Part shown: positions 27,001-36,845 of the stretch, one piece after another
Layout of the letters: every line of letters starts with the position of its first letter
Position numbering within the stretch: position 1 is the stretch's first letter
NCBI RefSeq assembly: GCF_037975245.1
Contig: NC_092582.1
Location: 20,052,577-20,116,576 of the forward strand
Direction of reading: 5' to 3'
Length of the DNA stretch: 64,000 nucleotides
Source: Apostichopus japonicus
Taxonomy: Eukaryota > Echinodermata > Holothuroidea > Aspidochirotida > Stichopodidae
Notes under the pieces: generated by a model
What the model saw: only the letters and a program-made list of their open reading frames with translations
Told to the model about the DNA's origin: nothing
The model's database searches: none
Position numbers and translations under genes: made by a program

Positions 27001-30000
27001 TGCATTGTTTGATAATGACCAGTGAAATGGATAGTAATTGTTCCTTGCCTGGTAGCTTGTACACTGCATTGTAGAGAGAGTCAAACTTGAATATGTCAAA
27101 GGTCACAGGTGGGTTTGATTTGAGAGTCAAATTATTTTCACATGCAGGGAATAAATATTTTCAAACAAGATGGGCCACACATAGATATCATTCCTATATT
27201 ACAGTTATTTGGAACAAAGGCACAGATTTTTCAGTTTGTTGATAAGACAGCAAATTACTTTTTTATGATAACCTCGTGTTCCTATCACAGGGATTGTTTG
27301 GGAGGTTTGTTGCAGCAGTCGAGTCACTTGTCTGTTTGCAAGCTTTTATTGAAGAAAAAATAAAGATATTCTTTGCTGAAACTACTATTTGAAGCTAGCG
27401 AGTGTAACCAATTGTCTGGGTATGCGTAGTTCATCTGTCTCCCTGTCTGTGCATCTGACTACACTATTATGCACTGCTCTTGTGCACAAATTATGCTGGC
27501 AATTTTTACAGTCATCCTTTGCAGGCTCTGCCATTTTGAGGCATTCAGGAGTTAGATAGCAAAAATTCCTTTTGGGGTCATCTAAACCATCCCTTTGAGA
27601 ATTAACAAGATGCTTCTGCTTTCAAAGTTCTAGAACATTGATGTCCTTTCAAGTTAAGTAATTGAGCATTGGGGCTAGTCAGGAATTGAAAGTCAAAGGT
27701 CATCTACAGGTCGTTTTGGAGCAGTGTATGTAATGCTCAATCTGTATATTCCATATCCATGAAGTCTTTGGTAACCACCATTGTAAAGGTGCACCTAATT
27801 GTTTGTTCCAAACAGGGCTACTAATTGTTGTAGTCAAAATTGCTGAAGACTAGGATTAGGGGAATCTACTAGAGCGGCCTTGGTTCTAAATCCTTAGCAG
27901 CTAGCACTATCACAGACCTGTGTTGCTGATTATTCCTGAAAATGACTAGTCATGATTTGGTGGCTATGGTTGTACAAGGGTACTAGAAAATCAAAATTCA
28001 AATACTCCAAGATCATGTGAATGTCATTGATAGTCTTTCCTACTAAGTGGAAGAAAGCCAAAGTTGTTCCCATTTACAAGAGTGATTCAAATCTAGAAGT
28101 ATCCAATTATCGACCCATTTCAATCTTGCCTGTATTATCTAAGATATTAGAAAAACACGTTCATGGTGCTTTATCCAAGTTTTTAAATGCATTTGGTCTA
28201 ATACGATCGTCCCAGTCAGGTTTTAGAAAAGGGCACTCTTGTGAAACTGCATTACTAAAGATAATCGACGACTGGAATAAATCTATTGATTGTGGATATC
28301 TTATAGGATCTGTATTTCTAGACCTGAGAAAAGCATTTGACCTAGTAAACCATTATATTCTAATAAATAAGTTATCTGTATATGGTCTTTCCGAAAGCTC
28401 TGTTGCATGGTTTAAGTCGTATTTATGTAATAGACAACAATCTACGTGTGTAAATGGTGTATTTTCCCCCTTACTGCCAGTAACATGTGGGGTGCCACAG
28501 GGCTCAATCCTGGGCCCGTTGCTGTTTGTTTTGTTTATTAATGACATGGGTCAAAGTATTAATTATTGCAATGCGGACATACATGTATGCAGACGATACA
28601 ATTCATATGAAGGGCAAGTCTATGGATGATTTAAATACCAAACTTAATGAGGATATAGCTAATGTTTGCAAATGGTGCAAGAAAAATGAAATGGTTATAA
28701 ATAGTAATAAAACTAAAAGCATGTTGATTGGTTCAAGACAAAGGTTGAAATCCATTCCAAATAACAAATTAAATATTGCCGTCGAAGATTCTATAATTGA
28801 AAGTGTATGCTGTGAAAAGATATTGGGCGTAAAAATCGACAATGTATTATCTTGGAATGAACAAGTCGATTCTGTTTGCAAGCTCGTTTCCAGTAGATTG
28901 GCTCTTCTTAGACACATAAAACCATTCATTGATACCAATACTTGTATTCTATTTTATAATGGATATATTTTACCGATGGTTGAGTACTGTAGTTTAGTAT
29001 GGGGAAACAGTAATGCCAGAAATGTTCTCAGACTTAGTCGTTTACAGAAAGCTGCAGCAAGAATTATTCTCAATGCAACATTTGATGATAGATCTGAAGA
29101 CCTTTTTAAAACTTTAAACTGGTCCTCACTTGAAAAACGTTTAAAATGTAAAAGATTGACAATGGTGTATAGGTCTTTAAATGGTCTGGCTCCACAGTAC
29201 AGTATGTTGTGGAAATGTTCCGCCACACAAATGATATACATAACCACTCTCTAAGGTCCACCACACGAAATAATTTATTTTTAGAGGGTGGTAATACCCA
29301 GTATCACCAGAAAACATTTTCATATCTTGCTGCAAAGGAATGGAACGAATTATCAAAGGAGTGTAAGAATGCCAAGTCTTTAAATACTTTTAAACGTTCT
29401 ATGCAGGACTTTAACTAATTTATTATGCTCTTAATTTCTTTTAATTGATTGTTCCATGTTGTATTTTATGTAATGTAAATTTTTATTTTCATTGTCGTCT
29501 TATCTTAATTTATTTTATTATTGTTATTTTTATTATTTTATATGTTTATATTTTTTCATTTCACTATTTGTTATTTTACTTCAGGGCCTCGGGGGAGATT
29601 AGCTTTACGCTAACCGAGTTACCCTTTAATGTTAAATAAATAATAAATAATGATGTTTACAGAGGACATGAACTATTCCACTGGTGGAGCTGTGGACTTC
29701 TGTATTCTTATCACATGACTCTCCATGAAAAAAATGGTTGTTTTGAGTTTAATTGTATTTTAATGCTCATGTTTTCAACCAAACCCTCAGAAATCTCTCA
29801 AGGGATTGAGTGTGCATGCTGGTATTCATGTGGGTATGTTCTTGTTTGAATGTGAGGGCTTATTAACTAGATATGAGTGTGCATGTTGGTATTCATGTGG
29901 GTATGTTCTTGTTTTGAATGTGAGGGCTTATTAACTAGATATGAAATATTCCATTTCACTCTCTTCAAGTCAGAGAAAAAGGTCAGGCCTTCAAAATTCA

Positions 30001-30474
30001 GGCTATTCACTGTCTAATAGATGCTTGTGGATTTCGTCAGTTGCCAGTAGAAAAAAAAATGACACTTTCTGCCAGTAGACATTGAGAACATTAACACATG
30101 ATAATAGGTTGGTTAACATTCACCAGTCAAAATGTTAAGATGTTGACTGAGATATTTAAAGTTGACTTGTATTCAATCCTTGCCATACTTAATTTGACTT
30201 ATGTTATTGGTTTCAGCTGGAACATGACAATCACACCACAGCTGCCCAAGGAACCTCCTCCTTTGTCCGAGAGACCCTACGTAGAGCGGTGGCTAACTCT
30301 GGTCTACAGCCGCTGAGTTCCATTGATACGTTACTTCACGAGGCAGAGAACAGCAACGCTATCCAGTCAGCCTGCGATGAACAGATGAAGAGCGCTTTAA
30401 AGCAAAGAATGAGGTCTGACCCTGATTATGATCCCCAGAGATTCCCAAGCACTGACAAATACCTGCAGAAGTAG
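1..30474 (+). CDS. BAG6: BAG6 (BAT3/Scythe) orthologue, 5'-partial, 22 exons
   Basis: Large proline-rich chaperone that, in the known family, holds hydrophobic or mislocalised proteins for GET/TRC40 delivery or proteasomal decay and shuttles between cytosol and nucleus. Exons read from GT-AG sites and frame: 1-57, 287-358, 1114-1251, 1872-2194, 2641-2764, 2997-3170, 3914-4162, 4558-4690, 5254-5541, 6443-6604, 6858-7186, 7543-7636, 8176-8364, 9085-9254, 9747-9800, 10335-10437, 12021-12151, 13548-13701, 14029-14126, 14724-14867, 15184-15291, 30217-30474. Phases agree at every junction; total 3552 nt, 1183 codons plus stop. Recognisable blocks: SSVDVHIN (human SAVDVHIN), LAEVLGEIFSLERRLRP followed by a helical block (BAG6-specific domain), long Ser/Thr/Gln/Pro-rich linkers, a conserved helical region around DPTPTNIR (human EPTPSNIR), WVPVMTQDIQRQR (human WVPIIQQDIQSQR), SDAYLQGLPPKRIK (the NLS region in human), and the C-terminal BAG-like segment. 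The ubiquitin-like domain must lie left of the window. Confidence 0.95.
2641..3170 (+). CDS. BAG6: BAG6 exons 5-6: conserved BAG6-family helical domain
   Basis: Exon 2641-2764 reads ...RTTDLAEVLGEIFSLERR... and exon 2997-3170 reads SEELQRARTVQSV... to ...VNTPSPIGPFPVS. They align to the human stretch with EVLQELQRLESRLQPFLQRYYEVL and LLGNTFVALSDL. The 3' end of the first exon is chosen at 2764 (donor GTAATT), because the stronger-looking donor AAG|GTAAAT at 2818 would shift exon 6 into a frame with an early stop. Confidence 0.85.
3914..8364 (+). CDS. BAG6: BAG6 low-complexity linker exons 7-13
   Basis: Seven exons encode the variable central region, rich in Ser, Thr, Gln, Pro and Gly. Visible features are a duplicated RGGQGST(A/P)SSQP unit in exon 3914-4162, a Thr-run segment in exon 5254-5541 and a Gln/Pro tract in exon 6858-7186. 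Two short conserved islands interrupt this: MWDPFLPCQSRH (about 7030-7065) and the helix MPGNFADVISGVMNALTSQ (exon 7543-7636). Human BAG6 has a comparable proline-rich middle that is poorly conserved, so exon identity rests on splice sites and phase more than on sequence matches. Confidence 0.85.
9085..14126 (+). CDS. BAG6: BAG6 conserved helical region, exons 14-19
   Basis: Exons 9085-9254, 9747-9800, 10335-10437, 12021-12151, 13548-13701 and 14029-14126 encode the most conserved part outside the N-terminus. It runs from FLNEMAAALSRALRV through DPTPTNIR, DDFGDRLVEHLQLSM (human DSGFGARLLELCNQG) and ITRYVIKN-like segments (the sequence reads ADIMRYVIKNGEQ; human PDAILRYVRRVGD). The order and spacing match the human protein. 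The introns here are unusually decorated: a hAT-type insertion, a CTCCT tract and a 45-bp minisatellite. Confidence 0.88.
10487..11703. mobile_element. Non-autonomous hAT-type DNA transposon, 1.2 kb, in a BAG6 intron
   Basis: The ends are terminal inverted repeats: left TAGTGTTTGCACGGGT, right (reverse complement) CAGTGTTTACACGGGT, followed inward by GGGTACCCG-rich sequence on both sides. The element is flanked by a perfect 8-bp duplication GTAGCTAT (10479-10486 and 11704-11711). An 8-bp duplication with CAG-like ends is the hAT pattern. No transposase ORF is seen. The interior has about four degenerate copies of a block containing TTCCCATTGACTTAGTGTGG (near 10630, 10800, 10930 and 11070). 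Confidence 0.9.
11775..11965 (+). repeat. (CTCCT)n pyrimidine microsatellite
   Basis: About 28 near-perfect CTCCT units (to about 11915) followed by degenerate units. It lies in the BAG6 intron, 55-245 bases upstream of the splice acceptor at 12020, and starts about 70 bases after the right end of the hAT-type insertion. Confidence 0.97.
12152..12824 (+). repeat. 45-bp minisatellite carrying the BAG6 5' splice site
   Basis: The array begins exactly at the donor of the exon ending at 12151 (ATG|GTGAGT). Unit starts at GT: 12152, 12197, 12242, 12287, 12332, 12377, 12418 (after one 41-bp unit), 12463, 12508, 12553, 12598, 12643, 12688, 12733, 12778. Each unit contains (A/T)ATGGTGAGT or TTGGTGAGT plus GCCATTGATTACTGTCGTTATCA-like sequence. 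Fourteen of the 15 keep GTGAGT; the unit at 12688 reads GATGAGT. Confidence 0.95.
16591..17925 (-). mobile_element. Decayed THAP-domain DNA transposon
   Basis: Inverted repeats of about 32 bp bound the element: 16591-16622, beginning GGTCACCGTGTGACGTCATT, and the reverse complement of 17894-17925, beginning GGTGACCGTGTGACGTCATT; 28 of 32 positions agree by eye. No clear target duplication was found. On the minus strand inside the right end lies a broken THAP zinc-finger. The rest of the interior has no long ORF, so the copy is dead. Family (P, Kolobok or other THAP-encoding type) is undetermined. Confidence 0.7.
17599..17799 (-). pseudogene. Frameshifted THAP zinc-finger domain of a transposase
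   Basis: Starting at an ATG at 17799 the minus strand reads MPQFCVVGGCSN...SFPS (THAP start, C-x4-C, then the FP motif). After a stop or frame change near 17707, another frame reads VCSVHFNESDWDP (17600-17636), which is the second metal-binding half of THAP (C-x2-H followed by F). Both halves in order within 200 bases identify a THAP domain. The frame break shows it is not functional. Confidence 0.7.
19450..20140. repeat. 92-bp tandem satellite, about 7.5 copies
   Basis: Unit landmarks ATAAAACAACATT recur at 19461, 19553, 19645, 19737, 19828, 19920 and 20012, with a shortened diverged copy near 20092. Spacing is 91-92 bp. Each unit holds AGCAATGCCCCTGCCCTGAC and CAACAGTGTTACAGAGTGG. It lies in the last BAG6 intron. 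Minus-strand ORFs across it are repeat artefacts. Confidence 0.95.
20455..20680. repeat. CCTTCC/CCAACCC-rich simple repeat
   Basis: Degenerate units of the form CCCAACCCCTTCCTTC repeat across about 220 bases, with almost no G on the plus strand. Located in the last BAG6 intron. Confidence 0.9.
24334..25192. repeat. 215-bp tandem satellite, four copies
   Basis: Units start at 24334, 24549, 24764 and 24979, each beginning AATTTGCAAACACTGCAACG and ending CACCTATCTAC. Copies 2-4 look essentially identical. Copy 1 differs at a few sites (GCACTGTACAG and TGCATGCATTT instead of GCGCTGTACAG and TGCGTGCATTT). Located in the last BAG6 intron; no ORF. Confidence 0.97.
28010..29651 (+). mobile_element. 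5'-truncated CR1/Jockey-like LINE with broken reverse transcriptase
   Basis: Two overlapping plus-strand frames encode reverse transcriptase pieces. The first (28021-28629) has WKKAKVVPIYKS, NYRPISILPVLSKILEK, SGFRKGHS, DLRKAFD and GVPQGSILGPLLF. The second (from about 28570) has the catalytic YADD box and the C-terminal region (SLVWGNSNARNVLRLSRLQ, LFKTLNWSSLEKR). A frameshift between them, just before YADD, and a further disruption near 29220 make it non-functional. The 3' end is an AT-rich tail of TAAATAAATAATAAATAA type (29634-29651). The endonuclease and 5' portion are missing. It sits sense-oriented in the last BAG6 intron. Confidence 0.9.
29815..29942. repeat. Two direct copies of a 57-bp unit
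   Basis: GAGTGTGCATG(C/T)TGGTATTC begins at 29818 and again at 29875. Both copies run through GGGCTTATTAACTAGAT and differ by one substitution and one inserted T. Confidence 0.9.
30217..30474 (+). CDS. BAG6: BAG6 terminal exon, BAG-like C-terminal domain
   Basis: The last exon begins after TTGGTTTCAG and encodes 85 residues ending at TAG 30472-30474. It matches the human C-terminus in order: RRAVANSGLQPLSSIDTLL (human SRAAKAAGARPLTSPESLS), QMKSALKQRMRSDPDYDPQR (human DIQKRLQEDPNYSPQR) and FPST. In the known family this BAG-like domain contacts UBL4A/GET4. A 14.9-kb intron separates it from the preceding exon (ends 15291). Confidence 0.95.
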   Translation: MEHDNHTTAAQGTSSFVRETLRRAVANSGLQPLSSIDTLLHEAENSNAIQSACDEQMKSALKQRMRSDPDYDPQRFPSTDKYLQK

Positions 30475-30509
30475 ACAACATTAATACCCTGGTGCTGGCT
30501 GTACAGTAC

Positions 30510-31211
30510 ATGTATGTAAGAATGCAGGCACAGGGTCTATCAAGGAACATGTATGTAAGAATGCAGGCACACGGTCTATCAAGGAACATGTATGTAAGAA
30601 TGCAGGCACACGGTCTATCAAGGAACATGCATGTAAGAATGCAGGCACACGGTCTATCAAGGAACATGTATGTAAGAATGCAGGCACACGGTCTATCAAG
30701 GAACATGTATGTAAGAATGCAGGCACACGGTCTATCAAGGAACATGCATGTAAGAATGCAGGCACACGGTCTATCAAGGAACATGTATGTAAGAATGCAG
30801 GCACACGGTCTATCAAGGAACATGCATGTAAGAATGCAGGCACACGGTCTATCAAGGAACATGCATGTAAGAATGCAGGCACACGGTCTATCAAGGAACA
30901 TGCATGTAAGAATGCAGGCACACGGTCTATCAAGGAACATGTATGTAAGAATGCAGGCACACGGTCTATCAAGGAACATGCATGTAAGAATGCAGGCACA
31001 CGGTCTATCAAGGAACATGCATGTAAGAATGCAGGCACACGGTCTATCAAGGAACATGTATGTAAGAATGCAGGCACACGGTCTATCAAGGAACATGCAT
31101 GTAAGAATGCAGGCACACGGTCTATCAAGGAACATGCATGTAAGAATGCAGGCACACGGTCTATCAAGGGACATGCATGTAAGAATGCAGGCACACGGTC
31201 TATCAAGGGAC
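30510..31211. repeat. 39-bp minisatellite, 18 copies, in the presumed BAG6 3' UTR
   Basis: Eighteen 39-bp units containing AAGAATGCAGGCACACGGTC and TATCAAGGAACATG(T/C)ATGT follow the BAG6 stop by about 35 bases. Because 39 is a multiple of 3 and the unit has no stop in several frames, long repetitive ORFs exist on both strands (plus: 13-residue unit M(Y/H)VRMQAHGLSRN). These are consequences of the repeat, not evidence for genes. Units differ mainly at one T/C site. Confidence 0.97.
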
Positions 31212-34200
31212 AATGTGATAGGGTGATCTGTTTGAGCAAGATCAGTGCAATGTGGCAGATTACTAGCAATGTGACTGTTGTTGCTTGATCAAACACAGTG
31301 TAATATCTATCTAATCATGTTCAGACCCCATCCCTCCCCTCCGCCACTCGCCGCCATTTAATTGAAACATCGGCACTAGGTGATAGAGAATGTTGCTATC
31401 TATGTGTTTGTTGCGCAATCAGGCAGTAATGGACAAGTATGTATTTAATACCTGTACATGTAATTGATAACACACTATTTAATATATACTACATTGGTTT
31501 GTAAAGGTGACAGCTATGGAGCAGTGCCTCATAAACAGTATCGGTATGTTCTTGCTTAATGTAGCTGCTACATTGTTCTTTTTCGGAACTAGTATCTATC
31601 AAATTGTCACTGAAGTCGTTAATCAAGGATTAGTATTGTTATGATAGTAGGGGGGGTGGGGGTAAAAAAAACTTCATGGAGAAAACAACAGTTAAGAGGG
31701 GTGATTTGTATAAATGTTTGTCAAAAGCAATATTCATGGTTTGACTATTCCGAATCCTTGTTCTCTTCTCTGTATGTAAAATAGAGACAATTTAATTACA
31801 TCAGTGTAGTACTGAATTAACTTTTGGTAGGACTTATTTCTGTTTAACCTGAGGAGTATTCCAAAATCACCATTTATGTTTTCATGATCAATGTTTAGAT
31901 GTGAACACGGAAAATCTCAGTTTTATTTTCCCTTCTGTTGGGGATATATTATTATATTGGGATGCAGATCATCAATCTATATGATGCCGGTTCAATATAT
32001 ATATATCCAGTGCATTTTATAATTTGTAAATTTCTAACTTTTTGACCTTGTAATCAATGAGCTGGCAATGCTTCAGAAAGTGCAGAAGTCAACACTGTTC
32101 TCCTTATTCATTGGAAATAATTGAATGTGGTCCGTACCACAATACTTATAGTCATTACACTTGCAGCTCAGAGGATTAATTATATTAATTAAGGATAAAA
32201 TGTAGTAGATACAGCCATTTCACTCCCCCCTCCTGACCATGTTAACAGATCATGTCCTTCCTCAAGCCTCCAGAAAGTAGTCAAAGGAGAAGCAGAAGAA
32301 ATTGTTCATCTTCTTCTGCAGTCGAAGTTTTATCTAAATGTTACATTGCTTGGTCAAAGTGACAGAAACTTACAATTTACTGAAAATTATCGATTTAACT
32401 ATTTTTAATCTGGCTGTTTTTCAGCAGCTTTAAACTTTTTTCATGTTATCAGCATTCTTGGTTCAAATCAGATGTGGTCTTATTTCCTATTGTTTTAATG
32501 ACATGTGACAATACTTTGGGGATGAATGTATAATATTAAACTAGTCGGAGTCCTGCAAGATTGAATATGCAGTTAGATATCTCTTCTTAAGCCAAAGGGC
32601 ATGCAGACTCTTTATCATTTATTTCTCAAGTGACGTATGCTATACATAAAATTGAAGGTTGGATGCTGTTGTACAAACTTGGCAAATGAAGTTGTTTAAC
32701 GTTCAACGGAATAATCCTCTAACCAGTTGAGCAGACAACAGGAGTGTGATTCCTCCACAGGTGATTGGCTGTTTCAACAGGTCATGAATATTCATCTTGG
32801 TTTTCATTGAGTATTTGTTGAAGTAATCATTTAATTTCTCTACAGTGGATGATCAGTATTGTCCATTTCTTGTTTTAATACAGCTACAGAAACTAACTAA
32901 TATATATACATGACGTTTTGTTTTTACTTTTACTTGGTCAGAGTTGTTCACAATATTTGGCTTTCATTTTTGTATCATCATCATCATATGAATCACACGT
33001 AAATCCAGAGAAGTTTTCAAACAGACCTTGAAGATCTGAAACAGTGAATGTTCCTACCTTGTTTTATTTTTACGAAACAATATCAAATGGTTACCAACAT
33101 TAGTTTATATGCATAGGTGCAGGTTCCAAACTCAAAACTAAGCTATGCTGTTCATGGTACCTCGGATAAAGTCTAAAGCAAAATAAATTGACACAATATA
33201 GACACAAAAATCATCCCCATGCGTTCAAGTCCAATTATACGGGAGGAACCTAGCATACGAGATTATGTACAGAAATGTAGTGCACTGGCTGGGGATAACA
33301 TTAATATTGTGAGTTTGTGTGCATCGTATTTTTGCTATGTGATTTAGAAATTGCTTAGTCTACAGTGGTTCTGTCTGTTGCACCAGACTTGCCCCCTCCC
33401 TCCCCCCCCCCCTGCTTCCTCTCGCCTTTGAAATTCTTTGCACGTCACTGGACTGAACAGCCGAAATGAAACATTTGAAAGTTTGTTGCACATCACTGTG
33501 TGCATTTAGAATGGTTCCCTTATTAGTTCCTACACCCTGGCTGAATGGAATAAACACTTGATTACATATTTCTCAAGTTTCTTGGAGATGCTATTGTTCG
33601 TAATATACGGTATGTGTTGAGGTGTCTCTCAAAAGGTAAGAAGTTATCAATATGAAAACGAAAACGCTTTTACAGTTCAACTGGAGAGTATTTTCATCAA
33701 TGGTCAGTTTACGTCACTTTAAGCCCGGCAACTGAGGTGCTAGAAGGGTCTATGCCAGACTCGGGTTATCTTAATGAGAAGAGTGACTGTATATAAATTT
33801 CTCTACATATTCCTGTACTCTCATTAAGCTATTATGCGGTCATTGTGCGCCATTAAGGTCACTATGCGCAACGTTGAACTGGGTTATGCTATATCATGTA
33901 CGAGTTTACACCAGCTGTATAGCTTCCACATACACTGCCGAATATGTGTTGTGCACGACTGACCGTTATTGTCACGAGCTTGCTTATTCCCATCTCGTAG
34001 TTGGTAAGATTGAATATGTACCCAATATTTCTGCAGTTTTACGTTTATGTCAAAGCGATGGTATAAAGCGCTCGCACTTATGAAAGGGACGGTTTCATGG
34101 CACTTAATAAACTAATAAACAACCATAAGCATCGCATGTGTCTTGACTTTATCCCACCAAACACACAGGCTCATTGGACAGGATGTTCAATATAGAGTTA

Positions 34201-35462
34201 TGACTACTGATACATATGAGTTACGAGATTGAAACCTCAAGTTTGCGGTCGATGCTTTTCTGATTCGACATCCTGTATTCATGGAATAAGAAAGCGTGTA
34301 CTGAAAGTGCACGAGAAGAAAGTTCATTAGTTGTCACAAATTAGTTTTCGATAGTCGCTGCAAGTCAGAAGTTCAACAATTTTGATAAAGCGAGGTTCAT
34401 TGGTGCTACGACACAATCACTTACATTTATGTGCACATAACAGGTGTTTCGAAGGCACGCCACCACCCACAGAGTTCGCGATTTAACTCGTTGGCTCTCT
34501 TCCCGGGAGATTTCAACACATCTATCATGTATGAAAAATCGGTAGAATATATCAGTATGTTGTCAAGGCAACACTGCGGCAAAACTGCTTGATACCTATC
34601 CCTCTGGTTTAAAGGTTGGAGTAATGCAAAAGAAGGCGTCGCTAGCCCCCATACGCAGTCAGTTGAATCTCACAACATTTATTTTTCGTCATTAAAGGGA
34701 GTGTGAAGACTCGCGCACAAAAAAACGTTTCATGCCGGTAATCTGACCTAGTTTAGAATGAGGTGTAACAGAAGTGGTAGACACCACCATCGATCCCAGA
34801 AAAAAAAACACACAGCTTGTTATTACCGTCGGTAAGTAAACACTAGTGTACAGTCAATACATACAGCTCAATACACACAACACAGTGTACATAGCAGCGA
34901 TGGACATCTCAGGTCTAGATAAAAGATAACAAGGTATCACTGTCTGCATTTTGTAGCGACAAGGAGAAAACTTCACTTGCAAGCAACGGAAAGTTAACTT
35001 TTTTCAGAGCGCGGCACGCGGTTTGGGGCGAGTCTTTCTGATAATCTACATTGAATTTGGCGCCTATTTTCATGGCTCCAAAACGTGCCGTTAAATTTGC
35101 CGTAAACTTGACTTCGTTACAGGAGACAAATGCACATTTTTGGTAAAATTGTCCAGATTAGACTGTGCTCTTTTCATTGATACCAAGTTCGCGATTAGAA
35201 ATACAATAATCTTGTCCATAATCAACAGCGTTATGTAATACAGATGTTAGGACTTTGTAGCCTACTGGCTCTGCGGGTACATGTAATGATGTACATTGCT
35301 TTAGTTCGTGGCAAAAGCCAACGTCAAACTGTAGTGTACACAACTCATACTTCATAGTCATGCTATAGCCCTGAAATATAGGAGCAGAAAATGCACATGA
35401 TTCTTTCACCCCTTTGCAAGCTCCGAAGATAAAGTGTAGCCTAGGAAAAACTTACCTCACAC

Positions 35463-35497
35463 CATGGAGCTATAAACCTGAGGTTTATAGCTCCATG
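35463..35497. repeat. Perfect 35-bp palindrome (17-bp arms, 1-nt centre)
   Basis: CATGGAGCTATAAACCT at 35463-35479 is followed by one G and then its exact reverse complement AGGTTTATAGCTCCATG ending at 35497. Confidence 0.97.
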
Positions 35498-35509
35498 CTC
35501 ACACTAACC

Positions 35510-35870
35510 ACGGCAAGATACCACCCCTTTTCCATGGTAACGGGTACAATAGCAAAATTTGACTTGGGTATTTTGGTCATATAGATGCAGTTAACCACAG
35601 TTTTTCCATAGTACCCTGATACCACAATATTACCATGATTTTTATCACTTTCTATTTCATATAATTATTCACCATTGTTTTGTCTCAAATTTACACTATG
35701 TGGACTATGGCATTACCATAGTTTTACCCTAATTAACCACAACTGTACCCTATTACTGTACCAAAATTTTACCCTAAATGTACCATGGTTTTACCCTATA
35801 TTGTACCACGGTTTTACCCTAAATTTGCCAGAATTGTGTCCCAGTTCGGCACAACAGTTTTCCATACTTG
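35510..35870. repeat. Degenerate short repeat field (TTACCATGGTTTTACCCTA-like)
   Basis: Motifs such as ACCATAGTTTTACCCTA, ACCATGGTTTTACCCTA and ACCACGGTTTTACCCTA recur at roughly 20-35 base spacing. The central ACCATGGT is itself palindromic. No coding content. Confidence 0.7.
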
Positions 35871-36845
35871 TCTTAATTATAATCAGTACACCACAAATTA
35901 CCTTAAATTTCACCCATTGGTTGGTTGTATCATAATTTGGCTATTTGAAACATACAACAGAGCAACTCATACCGTATCTCATGATGTCATATGTATATTA
36001 TGGCATACTATTTTATATGCACCAGATTTGGTCAATATGCTGCAGTGGAAACATGCATGACAACAAAATAAAGGTTAAACAGTTTTACAGTATATGGTAT
36101 GTACAATTTTTGTAAAGTAAAATAAGTATGCAGCATAATTTTATTTTAAAGGGCTACTGTTGCAAATTTACCATGTTTTACCCCAATTTAGTTTTATCAC
36201 GCTTAGTTATATAGCATTTCGCGCATTACGTACCAACGTGGAACGGGACAGTCACCACTTTACTCGTAACCGTGTGCGTATTTATTTGCCGTGAACTTGA
36301 CATCGTTACAGGATGATTTGAAGGGAAAAGGATACTAATTCGTGGTTAAGGAGTTTTTTACAGCGAATATACAAGTTTTCAAATTGGAAATGATGGTATT
36401 CATGCCAAGACAATATCTCTAAACAGTTCGAAAGCGGTTAATTTACGTTCGGAAAATACAGCCGAAATTCCCTTTCCACTCTTTTTTTGTTGTCTTTGTC
36501 AATAACGATTGGATTAAACACCTTTCCTTCATTAAACTCAACTATTACCAGGCATATAAATTGGTTAAGGTCTGAGAAATTGACCTTCGAAATGATAAGT
36601 TTTACCTAATTAAATATTAATGACGAGTGACGTCGAGAAACCCGTGCATATTCTACAAGAAAAGAAAGCACTTTTCGCACCGCTGGGGACTGACTGAATC
36701 TTGATACAGCCCTGACGATGATCACACAGTCGCGCATGTATAAGGTAAACTGTTAAAAAAAACGTGACATTTTGACGTATAACATTACTGCACGCCGTTT
36801 GTAGAATATCTTAAGGCTAAAATAACAAGAAACGGTATTAAGCAT

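Larger units (their letters stand above)
31212..36845. other. Gene-free region downstream of BAG6
   Basis: No convincing coding sequence or RNA gene seen. It is AT-rich, with scattered short repeats: a pyrimidine-rich, repeat-like stretch near 33385-33450, a perfect palindrome at 35463-35497, a degenerate TTTACCCTA/ACCATGGT field at 35510-35870, and a roughly 33-base block (TTTGCCGT.AACTTGAC.TC) shared between about 35096 and 36288. BAG6 3' UTR sequence may extend into its start. Confidence 0.6.

Noticed and set aside
30359-31296. Long ORFs of 240-284 codons on both strands as genes
   Set aside because: They are translations of the 39-bp minisatellite in frames without stops and have no non-repeat content.
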